Shown one piece after another: positions 46,868 through 55,779 of a stretch of 64,000 nt of DNA. The DNA is from Streptomyces sp. Ag109_O5-1 (GTDB taxonomy: Bacteria > Actinomycetota > Actinomycetes > Streptomycetales > Streptomycetaceae): contig NZ_RKQF01000001.1 of the NCBI RefSeq assembly GCF_003814875.1, positions 372,001 to 436,000 on the forward strand, in the 5' to 3' direction. The position numbers were made by a program, and so were the translations under genes. Under the pieces are notes generated by a model. It ran no database searches. It worked only from the letters and a program-made list of their open reading frames with translations, and was not told where the DNA came from. Each line of letters starts with the position of its first letter. Position 1 is the stretch's first letter.

Positions 46868-47299
46868 ATGGCGACCGGGCCACGGCGGGAAAGCGGACCG
46901 AGGGCGGAGACGTGTGAGCGCACGGCCGCCTTCCCGGGCGAACTGCGCAGCGTGACCGGTGCCCGGCTCGCCGCGGACGGCTACCTGGCCGACCTCGCCC
47001 GCACCTCGCCGCCCGCCAGCCCCGAGAGCTGGGACGACATCCTGCTGGTCGTGACGGAGCTGGCTGCCAACGTCGTCCAGTACGCGCCGGGGCCCTTCGC
47101 GCTGCGGATGCGCCGCACCTACGACGGTGTGCACATCACGATGCACGACACCAGCCGGGTCCGGCCCGAGCCCCGGCCCTTCCGTCCGCACCGGGGCGGG
47201 GGCGGTATCGGCTGGCATCTGCTGCACACCCTGTGCGACCAGGTCAGCGTGGTCGTCACCGAGGACGGCAAGGACGTGCACGCGTTCCTGCCCTGGTGA
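46868..47299 (+). CDS. RsbW-like ATP-binding (anti-sigma/regulatory) protein
   Basis: The ATG at 46868 follows GGGAGAAGAG. A GTG at 46805 in frame is possible but lacks a ribosome-binding site. From the ATG the protein has 143 residues with an HATPase_c_2 domain: N-box TELAANVVQYA (63-73), G1 MHDTS with D94 and G2 GGGGIGWHLL (110-119). These boxes look intact. Such proteins bind or phosphorylate anti-anti-sigma factors or sigma factors. No target gene is adjacent, but two SigB/F/G-type sigma genes lie elsewhere in the window. Confidence 0.82.
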   Translation: MATGPRRESGPRAETCERTAAFPGELRSVTGARLAADGYLADLARTSPPASPESWDDILLVVTELAANVVQYAPGPFALRMRRTYDGVHITMHDTSRVRPEPRPFRPHRGGGGIGWHLLHTLCDQVSVVVTEDGKDVHAFLPW

Positions 47300-47312
47300 G
47301 AGCCGGGTGCGC

Positions 47313-48122
47313 TCACCCGGGCCGGTGCGCGACCACCCCGAACATCGTCACCGACATGTGCAACGCGCTCCGCTCGGCGGCCTCGGAGAGCTCGGCGTAC
47401 AGGGCGTCGCGCTGGTCCTCGCTGAGGGCTCCGGAGCGTACCGCGGACTCGCCGAGCATGCGGATCACCGGCCAGGCGACCGAGCGGTGGTCCTGGAGCA
47501 GGGCCTGCGAGCCGCGGTCGTCGACCACGAACCCGGCCGCGCTGAGCTGGCCGACCAGGCGGCGCCCCGAGCTGGGGTTGGCGCCGTTCAGGACGGCCGA
47601 GGTGAGGGCGCGCACCACCTCCGGGTCGCCGGGGTGCAGGATCGTGGTCGCCCAGTCGGTGTCCAGGAGTGCCACGCGGCCGCCGGGGCGCAGCACCCTG
47701 GCCATCTCGGCGACCGCCTTGTCGGGGTCGGCGAGGTGCTGGAGGACCCGTTCGCACCAGACGACGTCCATCGAGCCGTCGGACAGCGGCAGAGCGAGCG
47801 CGTCGCCGTCCGTGAACCGGGCCCGGCTGTCCGCGGAGCGTTCCTCGGCGACCGCACGCAGTCCCGCGTTGGGTTCGACGCCGATCGCGACACCGTCCGG
47901 ACCGACCGCGGCGGCCAGCACCCGGGTCTGCGAGCCGGTTCCGGAGCCGACGTCGAGAAGTCGCTCGCCGGGCCGCACCGCCAGCGCCTCCTCGGCCCAG
48001 GCGCGCAGCCGCCGTACACCCGGGTTGGTGTCCTGGGAGTCGAGGGCGCCCACCAGCGGGGCCATGCGGTCGGGGTCGATGTGCCGCTTCTGGAAGCCCG
48101 TCCCGGGCTGGGTCTGCGCCAT
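47313..48122 (-). CDS. SAM-dependent class I methyltransferase
   Basis: The ATG at 48122 gives 269 residues. The SAM motif is RLLDVGSGTGSQTRVLA (about 54-70), followed by IGVEPN, the acidic motif DGDALALPLSDGSMDVVWCE and VLRPGGRVALLDTDW. This is the UbiE/Methyltransf_11 type. The substrate is unknown. It is divergent from the NDH-2-like oxidoreductase gene, with a 250-bp gap. Confidence 0.87.
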   Translation of the reverse strand: MAQTQPGTGFQKRHIDPDRMAPLVGALDSQDTNPGVRRLRAWAEEALAVRPGERLLDVGSGTGSQTRVLAAAVGPDGVAIGVEPNAGLRAVAEERSADSRARFTDGDALALPLSDGSMDVVWCERVLQHLADPDKAVAEMARVLRPGGRVALLDTDWATTILHPGDPEVVRALTSAVLNGANPSSGRRLVGQLSAAGFVVDDRGSQALLQDHRSVAWPVIRMLGESAVRSGALSEDQRDALYAELSEAAERSALHMSVTMFGVVAHRPG

Positions 48123-48372
48123 GGCGGGCACTCTACTGGCGTACGTGATCGCCGTGGGGCGCCCTCGTACCGGACGGAAATCCGGCGCATATATGTGCGA
48201 CCGCCGGTTTCCCCCGTGGTTCCAGGGGCATGCTGGAGCCCACGCGTTCGGCTGCCTGCTCCGCCCGGCTGGCGGAACGGCGTCGGGCACGGTGGGATCG
48301 ATGTGGTGCGAAGCAAGCGTTCCAGGGCATCCGAACGGCGTCGAGCCGGACGGCCCGGAGCAGCGGAAAGGG

Positions 48373-49749
48373 ATGGACACCGTGACACGACCCAGGATCC
48401 TGGTGGTGGGCGCCGGCTTCGCCGGAGTGGGATGTGTGCGCCGCCTGGAGCGGAAACTCGCCCCCGACGAGGCCGACCTCACCCTGGTGTCGCCGACTTC
48501 CTACCAGCTCTATCTGCCGCTGCTGCCGCAGGTCGCCTCGGGTGTGCTGACCCCTCAGTCGATCGCCGTCTCGCTGCGCCGCAGCAAGAAGTACCGCACC
48601 CGGATCATCCCGGGCGGTGCGATCGGCGTGGACCTCAAGTCCAAGGTGTGCGTGGTCCGCACCATCACCGAACAGCTGATCAACGAGCGGTACGACTACA
48701 TCGTCCTGGCCCCGGGCAGCGTGACCCGCACCTTCGACATCCCGGGGCTGACCGATTACGCCTTCGGGATGAAGACGCTGGCCGAGGCCGCCTACATCCG
48801 CGACCACGTGATCTCCCAGCTCGACCTGGCCGACGCCAGCACCGACCCGGCCGAACGGGCCGCGCGGCTGCAGTTCGTGGTGGTCGGCGGGGGATACGCG
48901 GGCACCGAGACCGCGGCCTGTCTGCAGAAGCTCACACACGCGGCCCTGCACCGCTATCCGAACCTGGACCCGAAGCTGATCAAGTGGCATCTGATCGACA
49001 TCGCACCGAAGCTGATGCCGGAGCTCGGTGACAAACTCGGCCGCAGCGCCCAGGAGATCCTGCGCCGGCGCGGAATCGACGTCTCCCTGGGGGTGTCGAT
49101 AGAGAAGGCGGGACCCGAGGAGGTCACCTTCACCGACGGCCGCGTGGTGCCCACCCACACCCTGATCTGGACGGCCGGCGTGGTCGCCAGCCCGCTGATC
49201 GCCACCCTGGGCGCCGAGACGGTCCGCGGGCGCCTCGCGGTGAACGCCGAGATGACCCTGCCGGGCCACGACGGGGTGTTCGCGCTGGGCGACGCGGCCG
49301 CCGTACCGGACAGGGCGAAGGACGAGGAGGGCGCGGTCTGCCCGCCGACCGCGCAGCACGCCATGCGGCAGGGCAGGGTCGTCGCCGACAACGTCATCGC
49401 GACCCTGCGCAACCAGCCGCTGCACCCGTACGAGCACAAGGACCTGGGGCTCGTGGTGGACCTCGGCGGCAAGGACGCGGTCTCCAAGCCGCTCGGCATC
49501 GAACTGCGCGGACTGGCCGCCCAGGCGGTGGCCCGCGGCTACCACTGGTCGGCGCTGCGCACCAATGTGGCCAAGGTCAGGGTGGCGACCAACTGGGTGC
49601 TGAACGCCCTGGCCGGCGACGATTTCGTCCGTACCGGCTTCCAGTCCCGCAAGCCCGCCCGGCTGAAGGACTTCGAGTACACGGACACGTACCTGGCCCC
49701 GGAGCAGGTCCGGGCGCGGGCAGAGGGAACGGGCAGCGCCCCTGCGTGA
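48373..49749 (+). CDS. NAD(P)/FAD-dependent oxidoreductase, type II NADH dehydrogenase-like
   Basis: The ATG at 48373 follows GGAAAGGG. The 458-residue protein has the FAD motif ILVVGAGFAGVGCVRRLE, the NADH motif FVVVGGGYAGTETAACLQ (about 172-189), the GVFALGDAAAV FAD loop and the quinone-site-like PPTAQHAMRQG. NDH-2 enzymes pass electrons from NADH to menaquinone without pumping protons and sit on the inner face of the membrane by C-terminal amphipathic helices. The region WSALRTNVAKVRVATNWVLN fits this. The next gene (FUSC) begins 17 bp later. Confidence 0.9.
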   Translation: MDTVTRPRILVVGAGFAGVGCVRRLERKLAPDEADLTLVSPTSYQLYLPLLPQVASGVLTPQSIAVSLRRSKKYRTRIIPGGAIGVDLKSKVCVVRTITEQLINERYDYIVLAPGSVTRTFDIPGLTDYAFGMKTLAEAAYIRDHVISQLDLADASTDPAERAARLQFVVVGGGYAGTETAACLQKLTHAALHRYPNLDPKLIKWHLIDIAPKLMPELGDKLGRSAQEILRRRGIDVSLGVSIEKAGPEEVTFTDGRVVPTHTLIWTAGVVASPLIATLGAETVRGRLAVNAEMTLPGHDGVFALGDAAAVPDRAKDEEGAVCPPTAQHAMRQGRVVADNVIATLRNQPLHPYEHKDLGLVVDLGGKDAVSKPLGIELRGLAAQAVARGYHWSALRTNVAKVRVATNWVLNALAGDDFVRTGFQSRKPARLKDFEYTDTYLAPEQVRARAEGTGSAPA

Positions 49750-49765
49750 CACAGGGCGCGCCAAA

Positions 49766-52015
49766 GTGAGAGCGGCCGGGGGGTCGGTGCGGGCGGAGCT
49801 GTGGGGGCGGCTCGCCGCGTCCGATCCCGGGCTGCTCCGCCTCACCGCCGGCCTGCGCACGGTCACGTCGATCGCGCTCACCCTCGCCGTCCTGGCCGTG
49901 CTGCGGGCCGACGTGACCCATCTGGTGGCCGGGGCCATCACCGCGATGGTCGCCACCTTCGCGATCCGCGAGAAGCAACGCGCCCAGCAGGCCGCCACGC
50001 TCGCGCTGGGCCTGCCGACGGCGCTGGCCTCGATGTCGCTGGGCGCACTGCTCAACTCCCGGGTGGTGATCGGTGACCTGTTCTTCGTGGCGCTCATCTT
50101 CTGTGCCGTGTACGGCCGTCGCTTCGGCGACCGGGGCACGGCGCTGGGTCTCATCGGCTTCCAGATCTATTTCGTCTCGCTGTTCGTGCACGCGACCGTG
50201 CCCGCGCTGCCGGGGCTGTACCTCGCGATCACGGTGGCGTTCGGCTGCGCGGCGCTGGCCCGGTTCGCGCTCGTACAGCAGACCCCGGCAGGCATCCTCG
50301 ACGCGCTGCGGGGGGCCTTCCGGGCCCGCTTCGCGCAACTGGTGGCCGCGCAGGCCGAGCTGCTCGACGCCGGACCGGACGAACTGGACAAGGTGGTGGA
50401 GGAGGTCCGGGTCAGGACCGCGAGGCTGCACGAGACGGCGCTGCTGATCCAGGGGCGGCTCACGGACGGCACCTCCGACGAGGCGGTGGCCCGGCTGGTG
50501 CAGCGCCGGATCGCGGACGCCGAGATCGCCGCCGAGCGGCTCGGACTGCTGCTGCTCACCGCGCGTGGTGAGCGGCGCGCGGACACCCTCACCCTGCATC
50601 TGCCGGGCGCCCACCTGCCGTCGGCGGCGCCGGCGCCGGTGGGGGACGAGTCGCTGGAGCGGCTGCGCCTGGACCTGGAGGCGCTGCGGCTGCTGGTGCT
50701 GCGGCCGGCCGGCCCGCGGTCGGGGACGGCGTTCGCCCAGCTGCGCAACCGGCTTCTCGGCTACCGCGAGGAGGAGAACCTGCCGGACGCCTCCTCCGCC
50801 GTCCAGGACGTCTTCCGGGGCGTCGGCGAGACCGCGCGGGCGGTGCTGGGGCTGCGGATCGCGATGGACGGGCCGCAGGACGAGTCCGACGACACCCCGG
50901 CGACCGCCCGGTCCCGGGAGGAGCTGGACGCCGAGGACGCGGCCATCGAGGGCGCCGAGGAGGACGAGCGGGAGGCGGAGGAGCAGACCGGGCTGCGCCG
51001 GCCGACCACCCGGGCGGCGGTGCAGGTGGCGGTGGGCTCGTCGCTGGCCATCGTCGGCGGCGAGTTCCTGTCCGCCCAGCGCTGGTACTGGGCGGTGCTG
51101 ACCTGCTGGATCGTGTTCATCAACACCGCGTCCACCGGCGAGATCCTGGTGAAGGGCTACCGGCGGCTGCTGGGCACGGTCCTCGGCGTCGTGGCGGGTA
51201 TCGGGCTCGCAGGCCTTGTCGGGCACCACACCTGGACGGCGTTCGGGCTGGTGCTGCTGTTCGTCTTCGCGATGTTCTACTCGGCGCCGCTGTCGTACAC
51301 CCTGATGTCGTTCTTCGTGACGGCGATGCTGGGCCTGCTCTACACGCTGCTCAACACCTACAGCCTGGACGTGCTGGTGCTGCGAATCGAGGAGACGGCG
51401 CTGGGCGCGGTGTGCGGGGTGATCGCGGCCGCGGTGGTGCTGCCGGTGCACACCGACCGCCGTACCGACGAACTGCTCGTCGCGACACTGGACCGGCTGG
51501 CCGAGGTCACCCGGGCCTCGGCCGACCAGTTGAGCGGGGCACCGCCTGCCGATCTGGTGGAGAAGGCCCGTGACCTGGACCAGGCGCTGGCCGACCTGGC
51601 GGCGGCGGTCCAGCCGCTGACCCATCCGATCACCCCGCTGCGCTCCCGCCGGGACACCGCGCGCTATGTGGTGGCGCTCCTGGAGACGTGCGCCTATCAC
51701 GCGCGGTCCCTCGCGGCGACGGCGGAGCTGCTGCCCACCCATCCGGCGATCGCGGCGGATCCCCGGCTGCGCGGGGCGGGCGAGCGGATCGTGCACAACA
51801 TCGAGGCGATCGCCGCGCATGTCGCCGAGCGGGAGCCCGCCCCCGGGATCGAGACCGGCCCGAGCATCGCGGCGATGCTCAAGCCGGGCACCCTGGGCGC
51901 CCCGCGTTACGGCCGGGTGACCGACCGGGTGCTGCGGCATCTGCAGCGCCTGGACGAGGCGGTGGCGGGCCTGGCCCGGCCGCTGGAGGTGACGGTCCGG
52001 TCCCGGGCCGGCTGA
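49766..52015 (+). CDS. FUSC-family inner-membrane protein (aromatic acid exporter-like)
   Basis: The GTG start gives 749 residues. Two membrane blocks (about 25-165 and 415-555) flank a long charged cytoplasmic segment with an acidic run (EDAAIEGAEEDEREAEEQ). The FUSC/AaeB-type second block contains AVQVAVGSSLAIVGGEFLSA and YWAVLTCWIVFINTASTGEI. AaeB relatives export hydroxylated aromatic acids, and others act in wall metabolism. The substrate is unknown. It lies 17 bp after the NDH-2-like gene and is probably co-transcribed. It converges on the sigma factor gene with a 7-bp gap. Confidence 0.86.
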   Translation: MRAAGGSVRAELWGRLAASDPGLLRLTAGLRTVTSIALTLAVLAVLRADVTHLVAGAITAMVATFAIREKQRAQQAATLALGLPTALASMSLGALLNSRVVIGDLFFVALIFCAVYGRRFGDRGTALGLIGFQIYFVSLFVHATVPALPGLYLAITVAFGCAALARFALVQQTPAGILDALRGAFRARFAQLVAAQAELLDAGPDELDKVVEEVRVRTARLHETALLIQGRLTDGTSDEAVARLVQRRIADAEIAAERLGLLLLTARGERRADTLTLHLPGAHLPSAAPAPVGDESLERLRLDLEALRLLVLRPAGPRSGTAFAQLRNRLLGYREEENLPDASSAVQDVFRGVGETARAVLGLRIAMDGPQDESDDTPATARSREELDAEDAAIEGAEEDEREAEEQTGLRRPTTRAAVQVAVGSSLAIVGGEFLSAQRWYWAVLTCWIVFINTASTGEILVKGYRRLLGTVLGVVAGIGLAGLVGHHTWTAFGLVLLFVFAMFYSAPLSYTLMSFFVTAMLGLLYTLLNTYSLDVLVLRIEETALGAVCGVIAAAVVLPVHTDRRTDELLVATLDRLAEVTRASADQLSGAPPADLVEKARDLDQALADLAAAVQPLTHPITPLRSRRDTARYVVALLETCAYHARSLAATAELLPTHPAIAADPRLRGAGERIVHNIEAIAAHVAEREPAPGIETGPSIAAMLKPGTLGAPRYGRVTDRVLRHLQRLDEAVAGLARPLEVTVRSRAG

Positions 52016-52022
52016 CGGTGCG

Positions 52023-52847
52023 TCACCGGCTCATGGCCTCGGCCCGGACCCGGGCGCAGCTGCGGCTGATGAGCCGGGAGACGTGCATCTGGGAGATGCC
52101 CAGGCGGTCGGCGATCCGGCTCTGCGTCATGTCCTCGAAGAAGCGCATGTAGAGGATGGCCCGCTCCCTCTCGGGCAGTTTGCGCAGCCCTTCCTTGGCC
52201 GCCTCCCGGTCGATGACGACGTCGTAGGAGGTGTCGCTCTCGCCGAGCGTGTCGGCGAGGCTGTAACCGTCCTCACCCACGGAGAGTTCGGCGTCCAGAG
52301 AGAGGGTGCTGAAGCTCTCCAGGGCCTCCAGGCCGGCGGTGACCTCCTCCTCGGTCAGACCGGTGCGGGCGGCGAGGTCGGCGACGCCGGGTTCGGGGGC
52401 GCCGGGGATCTGTGTGAGGTCCCGGCGGGCCACCCGCACCCGGTTGCGCAGTTCCTGCACCCGGCGCGGCACGCGCAGCGCCCACATCCGGTCCCGGAAG
52501 TGGCGCTTGACCTCGCCGGTGATGGTGGGCACGGCGTAACTCTCGAAGGCACCCCGTGCGGGGTCGTAGCGGTCGACGGCCTTGACCAGGCCGAGCGCGG
52601 CGACCTGGCGGAGGTCCTCGACGGACTCGCCTCGGTCCCGGAAGCGGCCGGCTATGCGGTGGGCCATGGGCAGCCAGGCGGCGACCAGTTCGTCGCGCAG
52701 GGCGTGCCGCTCGGGGCCGTCGTCGAGGGCGGCCAGGCGGGCGAAGAGGGCTGCCGTGTCCGGTGCGTCGTCGTGGCTGCGCCGGGACGCGGCCGGGGTC
52801 GTGTGGTCGGGCGTGCGGGGACGGCTGGTCGACAGGTCGGTGGGCAT
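52023..52847 (-). CDS. RNA polymerase sigma factor, SigB/SigF/SigG subfamily (second copy)
   Basis: The 274-residue protein parallels the sigma factor at 30776-31564. Region 2 reads ESVEDLRQVAALGLVKAVDR and FESYAVPTITGEVKRHFRDR, region 3 VPRRVQELRNRVRVARRDL, and region 4 LPERERAILYMRFFEDMTQS and IADRLGISQMHVSRLI. The start of regions 1-2 (RSHDDAPDTAALFARLAALD) is shared too. These are stress or development sigma factors regulated by anti-sigma ATPases. An RsbW-like ATPase gene begins 239 bp upstream on the same strand. Confidence 0.93.
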   Translation of the reverse strand: MPTDLSTSRPRTPDHTTPAASRRSHDDAPDTAALFARLAALDDGPERHALRDELVAAWLPMAHRIAGRFRDRGESVEDLRQVAALGLVKAVDRYDPARGAFESYAVPTITGEVKRHFRDRMWALRVPRRVQELRNRVRVARRDLTQIPGAPEPGVADLAARTGLTEEEVTAGLEALESFSTLSLDAELSVGEDGYSLADTLGESDTSYDVVIDREAAKEGLRKLPERERAILYMRFFEDMTQSRIADRLGISQMHVSRLISRSCARVRAEAMSR

Positions 52848-52884
52848 GCGGAATCGCTCCTGAACTGTGGGTTTCAGGGCGTCA

Positions 52885-52901
52885 CCGGAACGTGGTTCCG
52901 G
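52885..52901. promoter_or_regulatory. Inverted repeat upstream of the sigma factor gene
   Basis: CCGGAAC-GTG-GTTCCGG has perfect 7-bp arms. It lies about 40 bp upstream of the sigma ATG and could be an operator or a short leader hairpin. Confidence 0.35.
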
Positions 52902-53085
52902 GACTCGACCCGAACTGCGGTGTCAGGGTCGCCGCGGGAGCACCACCCGGGCCGCTCTGCCGGGCCCGGGGGCCGGTCGGTGACCGTTCCCGCTGGCGCG
53001 CGCCTCCGGTCCGAAGCACGACAGTCCGCCTGCCCCTCCGCTCCCGGCGCAAACACCGCCGCGGGAACTTGGCCCGCGGCTCGGG

Positions 53086-53520
53086 TCAGGGGCACGGCCT
53101 CAGGGGCACGACCGCGGTGATCCGCTTGCCACCGCGGGGCAGTCCGGCGACCTCCACGTCACGGGCCAGCCGGCAGACGATGGGCCAGCCCCGGCCGCCG
53201 GGGCGACAGCGGCCGCCCTCGTCCACGGCGGGCACGGCCACCGGTACCTCGTCACTGCGGTCGCTGACGGAGACGCGCACCGCACAGCCGTCGACGTCGA
53301 CGTCGAAACCGGTGATGCCACCGCCGTGCAGAATCGCGTTGGTGGCCAGTTCCGAGGTGACGAGCAGGGCGTCCGCCAGGTCCGCAGAGGCACAGGGCAG
53401 GGCCTGCCGGGCGACCGCACCGCGTACGGCTCTGCGGGCGTCGGCCGGCCGCAGCGGCGGCGGCGGCAGGTGGGACTCGGGTCGTACCACTGCGGATCGG
53501 GTCAGATACTTCTCGCGCAT
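53086..53520 (-). CDS. RsbW-like ATP-binding (anti-sigma/regulatory) protein
   Basis: The ATG at 53520 gives 144 residues. It is a single HATPase_c_2 domain with N-box SELATNAILHG (56-66), G1 VSDRS with D87 and G2 GGRGWPIVCRLA (108-119). All ATP-binding boxes are intact. The gene lies upstream of a SigB/F/G sigma gene on the same strand, so it may be that sigma factor's regulator; the gap of 238 bp means this is inference. A GGGTAC element (53659-53664, minus strand) upstream resembles the -10 of SigB-type promoters. Confidence 0.85.
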   Translation of the reverse strand: MREKYLTRSAVVRPESHLPPPPLRPADARRAVRGAVARQALPCASADLADALLVTSELATNAILHGGGITGFDVDVDGCAVRVSVSDRSDEVPVAVPAVDEGGRCRPGGRGWPIVCRLARDVEVAGLPRGGKRITAVVPLRPCP

Positions 53521-53658
53521 CCTTTCGCCCCCTGGCTGGTGGACCGCTCGGTTTCGTGAGTCTGTCCGTACGGGTCTCTCCTTGTTCGGCTCACCGGTGA
53601 GAGCGCGGTCAAACACGCCGATGGCCCGCGAGGGCTTCCCCAAAGTGAAACGGGTCAC

Positions 53659-53664
53659 GTACCC
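53659..53664 (-). promoter_or_regulatory. GGGTAC, candidate SigB-type -10 element
   Basis: On the minus strand GGGTAC has the weak -35-like ATTT 16 bp upstream. It lies about 140 bp before the RsbW-like ATPase start. The match is partial. Confidence 0.3.
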
Positions 53665-53797
53665 TGTTCCCTGCTACGCGAAATAGCCCTGGATGGTTTA
53701 CCGTTCACTCATAAGTGGTCGAGGAGTCGACGGAAGGTCCTCCCGCGCCACCTCTTGACGGCCCTGGCTGGCCTCCCCCGTCCAGCCAGGGCTTTTT
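53665..53797 (+). ncRNA. Candidate leader or small RNA ending in a strong terminator
   Basis: No gene fits this stretch, but it ends in the best intrinsic terminator of the window. A segment AGCCCTGGATGG (53685-53696) repeats the terminator's left arm GGCCCTGGCTGG (53760-53771) with 10 of 12 matches, so either could pair with the right arm. That suggests either a free small RNA or a leader with alternative folds ahead of the cNMP-binding protein gene at 53918. The promoter is not identified and the 5' end is a guess. Confidence 0.35.
53761..53797 (+). terminator. Rho-independent terminator with T-run
   Basis: GCCCTGGCTGG (53761-53771) pairs perfectly with CCAGCCAGGGC (53782-53792) and is followed by TTTTT. 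It reads rightward, yet no gene on the plus strand ends nearby, so it must end a non-coding or leader transcript. Confidence 0.8.
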
Positions 53798-53917
53798 AAC
53801 GCCCGGACGCGCCTCCTCCGGCCATTCTCAGGCCCTTCGAGGTGCCCGGCGCGACGGCAGAGGCTGAAATGGGCATAGGGAAAGCCCCGTACCCTCGCCG
53901 GCGAGGAGCCCCGCGCC

Positions 53918-54367
53918 ATGACCAAAGCCATCAAACTGCTGACCGCCCTGCCCCAGGCGCAGCGCGAGCGCCTCATGGAACTGGCCCAGGAGGTCTCCTT
54001 CCCCGAGGACAGCAGGATCTTCGAGGCGGGCGGTACGGCGGACCGCTTCTGGGTGATCCGCTCCGGGGCGGTCAACCTGGACCAGGAGGTGACGTCTCAC
54101 AAGCGGGTCACCGTCGCCAGCCTGGGCGCCGGCGACCTGCTCGGCTGGTCGTGGCTGTTCCCGCCCTACACCTGGGACTTCGGGGCGGTGGCCTTCAGCC
54201 GGGTGCGGGCCTACGAGTACGACGCCGCCGCCGTGCTCGCGCTGAGCGTGGAGGACCCGCTGCTCGGGCTGTCGCTGGTGCGGACGGTCGCCGAGATCCT
54301 CGCCAGCCGGCTGGAGGTCACCCGGGGCAAACTCCTGGACGCGTACGCCGGACGACGGCCCGTGTAG
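53918..54367 (+). CDS. Stand-alone cyclic-nucleotide-binding domain protein (Crp/Fnr-like, no DNA-binding domain)
   Basis: The 149-residue protein is a cNMP-binding beta roll: LAQEVSFPEDSRIFEAGGTA, then FWVIRSGAVNLDQEV, ASLGAGDLLGWSWLF and a C-helix near AEILASRLEVTRGKLL. The phosphate-binding cassette is short and lacks the usual RxA arginine-serine pair, so the ligand may not be cAMP. There is no helix-turn-helix. It may act as a sensor subunit for a partner. Upstream lies a candidate leader RNA with terminator, and it converges on an MFS gene with an 11-bp gap. Confidence 0.85.
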   Translation: MTKAIKLLTALPQAQRERLMELAQEVSFPEDSRIFEAGGTADRFWVIRSGAVNLDQEVTSHKRVTVASLGAGDLLGWSWLFPPYTWDFGAVAFSRVRAYEYDAAAVLALSVEDPLLGLSLVRTVAEILASRLEVTRGKLLDAYAGRRPV

Positions 54368-54378
54368 GGGTGCGGAGC

Positions 54379-55683
54379 TCAGACGCGGTAACGGCGCAGG
54401 GCCGGGACGGCGGCGGCCAGCGCCAGCATGACGGCGACGACCAGCAGCCCACCGCCCGCGACGGCCGCGCGCGGCCCGAACACGGACCCCATGGTGCCGT
54501 GCAGGACGTCGGCGAGGCGCGGGCCGCCCGCGACCACCACCGTGAAGACCCCCTGCATCCGGCCGCGCATCTCGTCGGTGGCCGCGGACAGCAGGATCGC
54601 GCCCCGGAAGACCATCGAGACCATGTCGGCGACCCCGGCGGCGGCCAGGAATGCCACGGCGATCCAGAGGTTGCGGCTCAGCCCGGACCCGGCGATGGCG
54701 GCTCCCCAGCCGACGACCGCGCCGATCACCATCCAGCCGTGCCGGCGCGCCCGGGAGAAGGTGCCCGAGAAGAGTCCGCCGAGCACCGCGCCGACGGGGA
54801 TCGCCGCGAACAGCAGGCCGAGCGCGAGCCCCTCGCCGTAGGAGCCGTAGGTCTGTGCGGCCAGCTGCGGGAACAGCGCGCGGGGCATGCCGAAGACCAT
54901 CGCGATGATGTCGGCCAGGAACGACAGCAGCAGCACCTTGTGCATGGAGATGTAGCGGAACCCCTCCGCGATCTCCCGTACCCCGGCCCGGCGGCCCGTG
55001 GCACCCGCCAGCGGTGGCAGGGCGGGCAGCCGGTAGACCGCCCACACCGTCACGCACAGCGCCAGCGCGTCGATCAGATACAGCTCGGGCAGGCCGATGA
55101 CCGGGATCAGGGCACCGGCGAGCAGCGGCCCGACCACCTGCCCGGTCTGCATGACCGTCGAGCCGAGGGCGTTGGCGGCGGGCAGCTGTGCCTCCGGGAC
55201 GAGCCGGGCGATGGAGGCGGTACGGGCCGGGGCGTTCAGCCCCCAGAACGCCTGCTGCAGGGCGAGCAGCACCATCAGCGCGGCCACGGACTCCAGCCCC
55301 GTGACGGCCTGGAGCCAGAACAGCAGCGAGGTGAGGGCTATGCCGCAGTTGGTGATCAGTAGCAGCCTGCGGCGGTCCATGGCGTCGGCGACCGCGCCGC
55401 CCCACAGCGCGAACACGATCAGCGGCAGCAGCCCGGCCAGGCTCGCGGCGCCGACCCAGGCCGAGGATCCGGTGATGTCGTAGATCTGCTTGGGCACGGC
55501 CACCGCGGTGAGCTGGCTGCCGACCGAGGTGACGATCGTCGAGGACCACAGCCGGCGGTAGGCCGGGACTGCCAGCGGACGGGTGTCCATCGCCCAGCGG
55601 CGCCAGCCGCGCCGGGGTGGGGCCGCCGTGGTCTCGTCGGAGGGCTGTGCGCCGGACTGGGTGCCGCTCTGGCTGGTGTCCAC
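54379..55683 (-). CDS. MFS transporter, EntS/DHA3-like exporter
   Basis: The GTG start at 55683 gives 434 residues with about twelve membrane helices. The family signature appears in YRRLWSSTIVTSVGSQLTAV, GGAVADAMDRRRLLL and the helix-5 region GLNAPARTASIARLVPEAQLP. EntS relatives export siderophores, macrolides or related compounds. No siderophore gene is adjacent, so the substrate is unknown. It is followed by the convergent cNMP-domain gene. A TetR gene on the same strand lies 96 bp upstream. Confidence 0.88.
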   Translation of the reverse strand: MDTSQSGTQSGAQPSDETTAAPPRRGWRRWAMDTRPLAVPAYRRLWSSTIVTSVGSQLTAVAVPKQIYDITGSSAWVGAASLAGLLPLIVFALWGGAVADAMDRRRLLLITNCGIALTSLLFWLQAVTGLESVAALMVLLALQQAFWGLNAPARTASIARLVPEAQLPAANALGSTVMQTGQVVGPLLAGALIPVIGLPELYLIDALALCVTVWAVYRLPALPPLAGATGRRAGVREIAEGFRYISMHKVLLLSFLADIIAMVFGMPRALFPQLAAQTYGSYGEGLALGLLFAAIPVGAVLGGLFSGTFSRARRHGWMVIGAVVGWGAAIAGSGLSRNLWIAVAFLAAAGVADMVSMVFRGAILLSAATDEMRGRMQGVFTVVVAGGPRLADVLHGTMGSVFGPRAAVAGGGLLVVAVMLALAAAVPALRRYRV

Positions 55684-55779
55684 GGTGTTCCTGGTGTCCT
55701 GGTCTTCTTGGTGGTCGCTACATCTTTCAATGGCAGGATCACTATCCCAGCAACTTCTGCCCCCGCCGAACCGGTTGTC

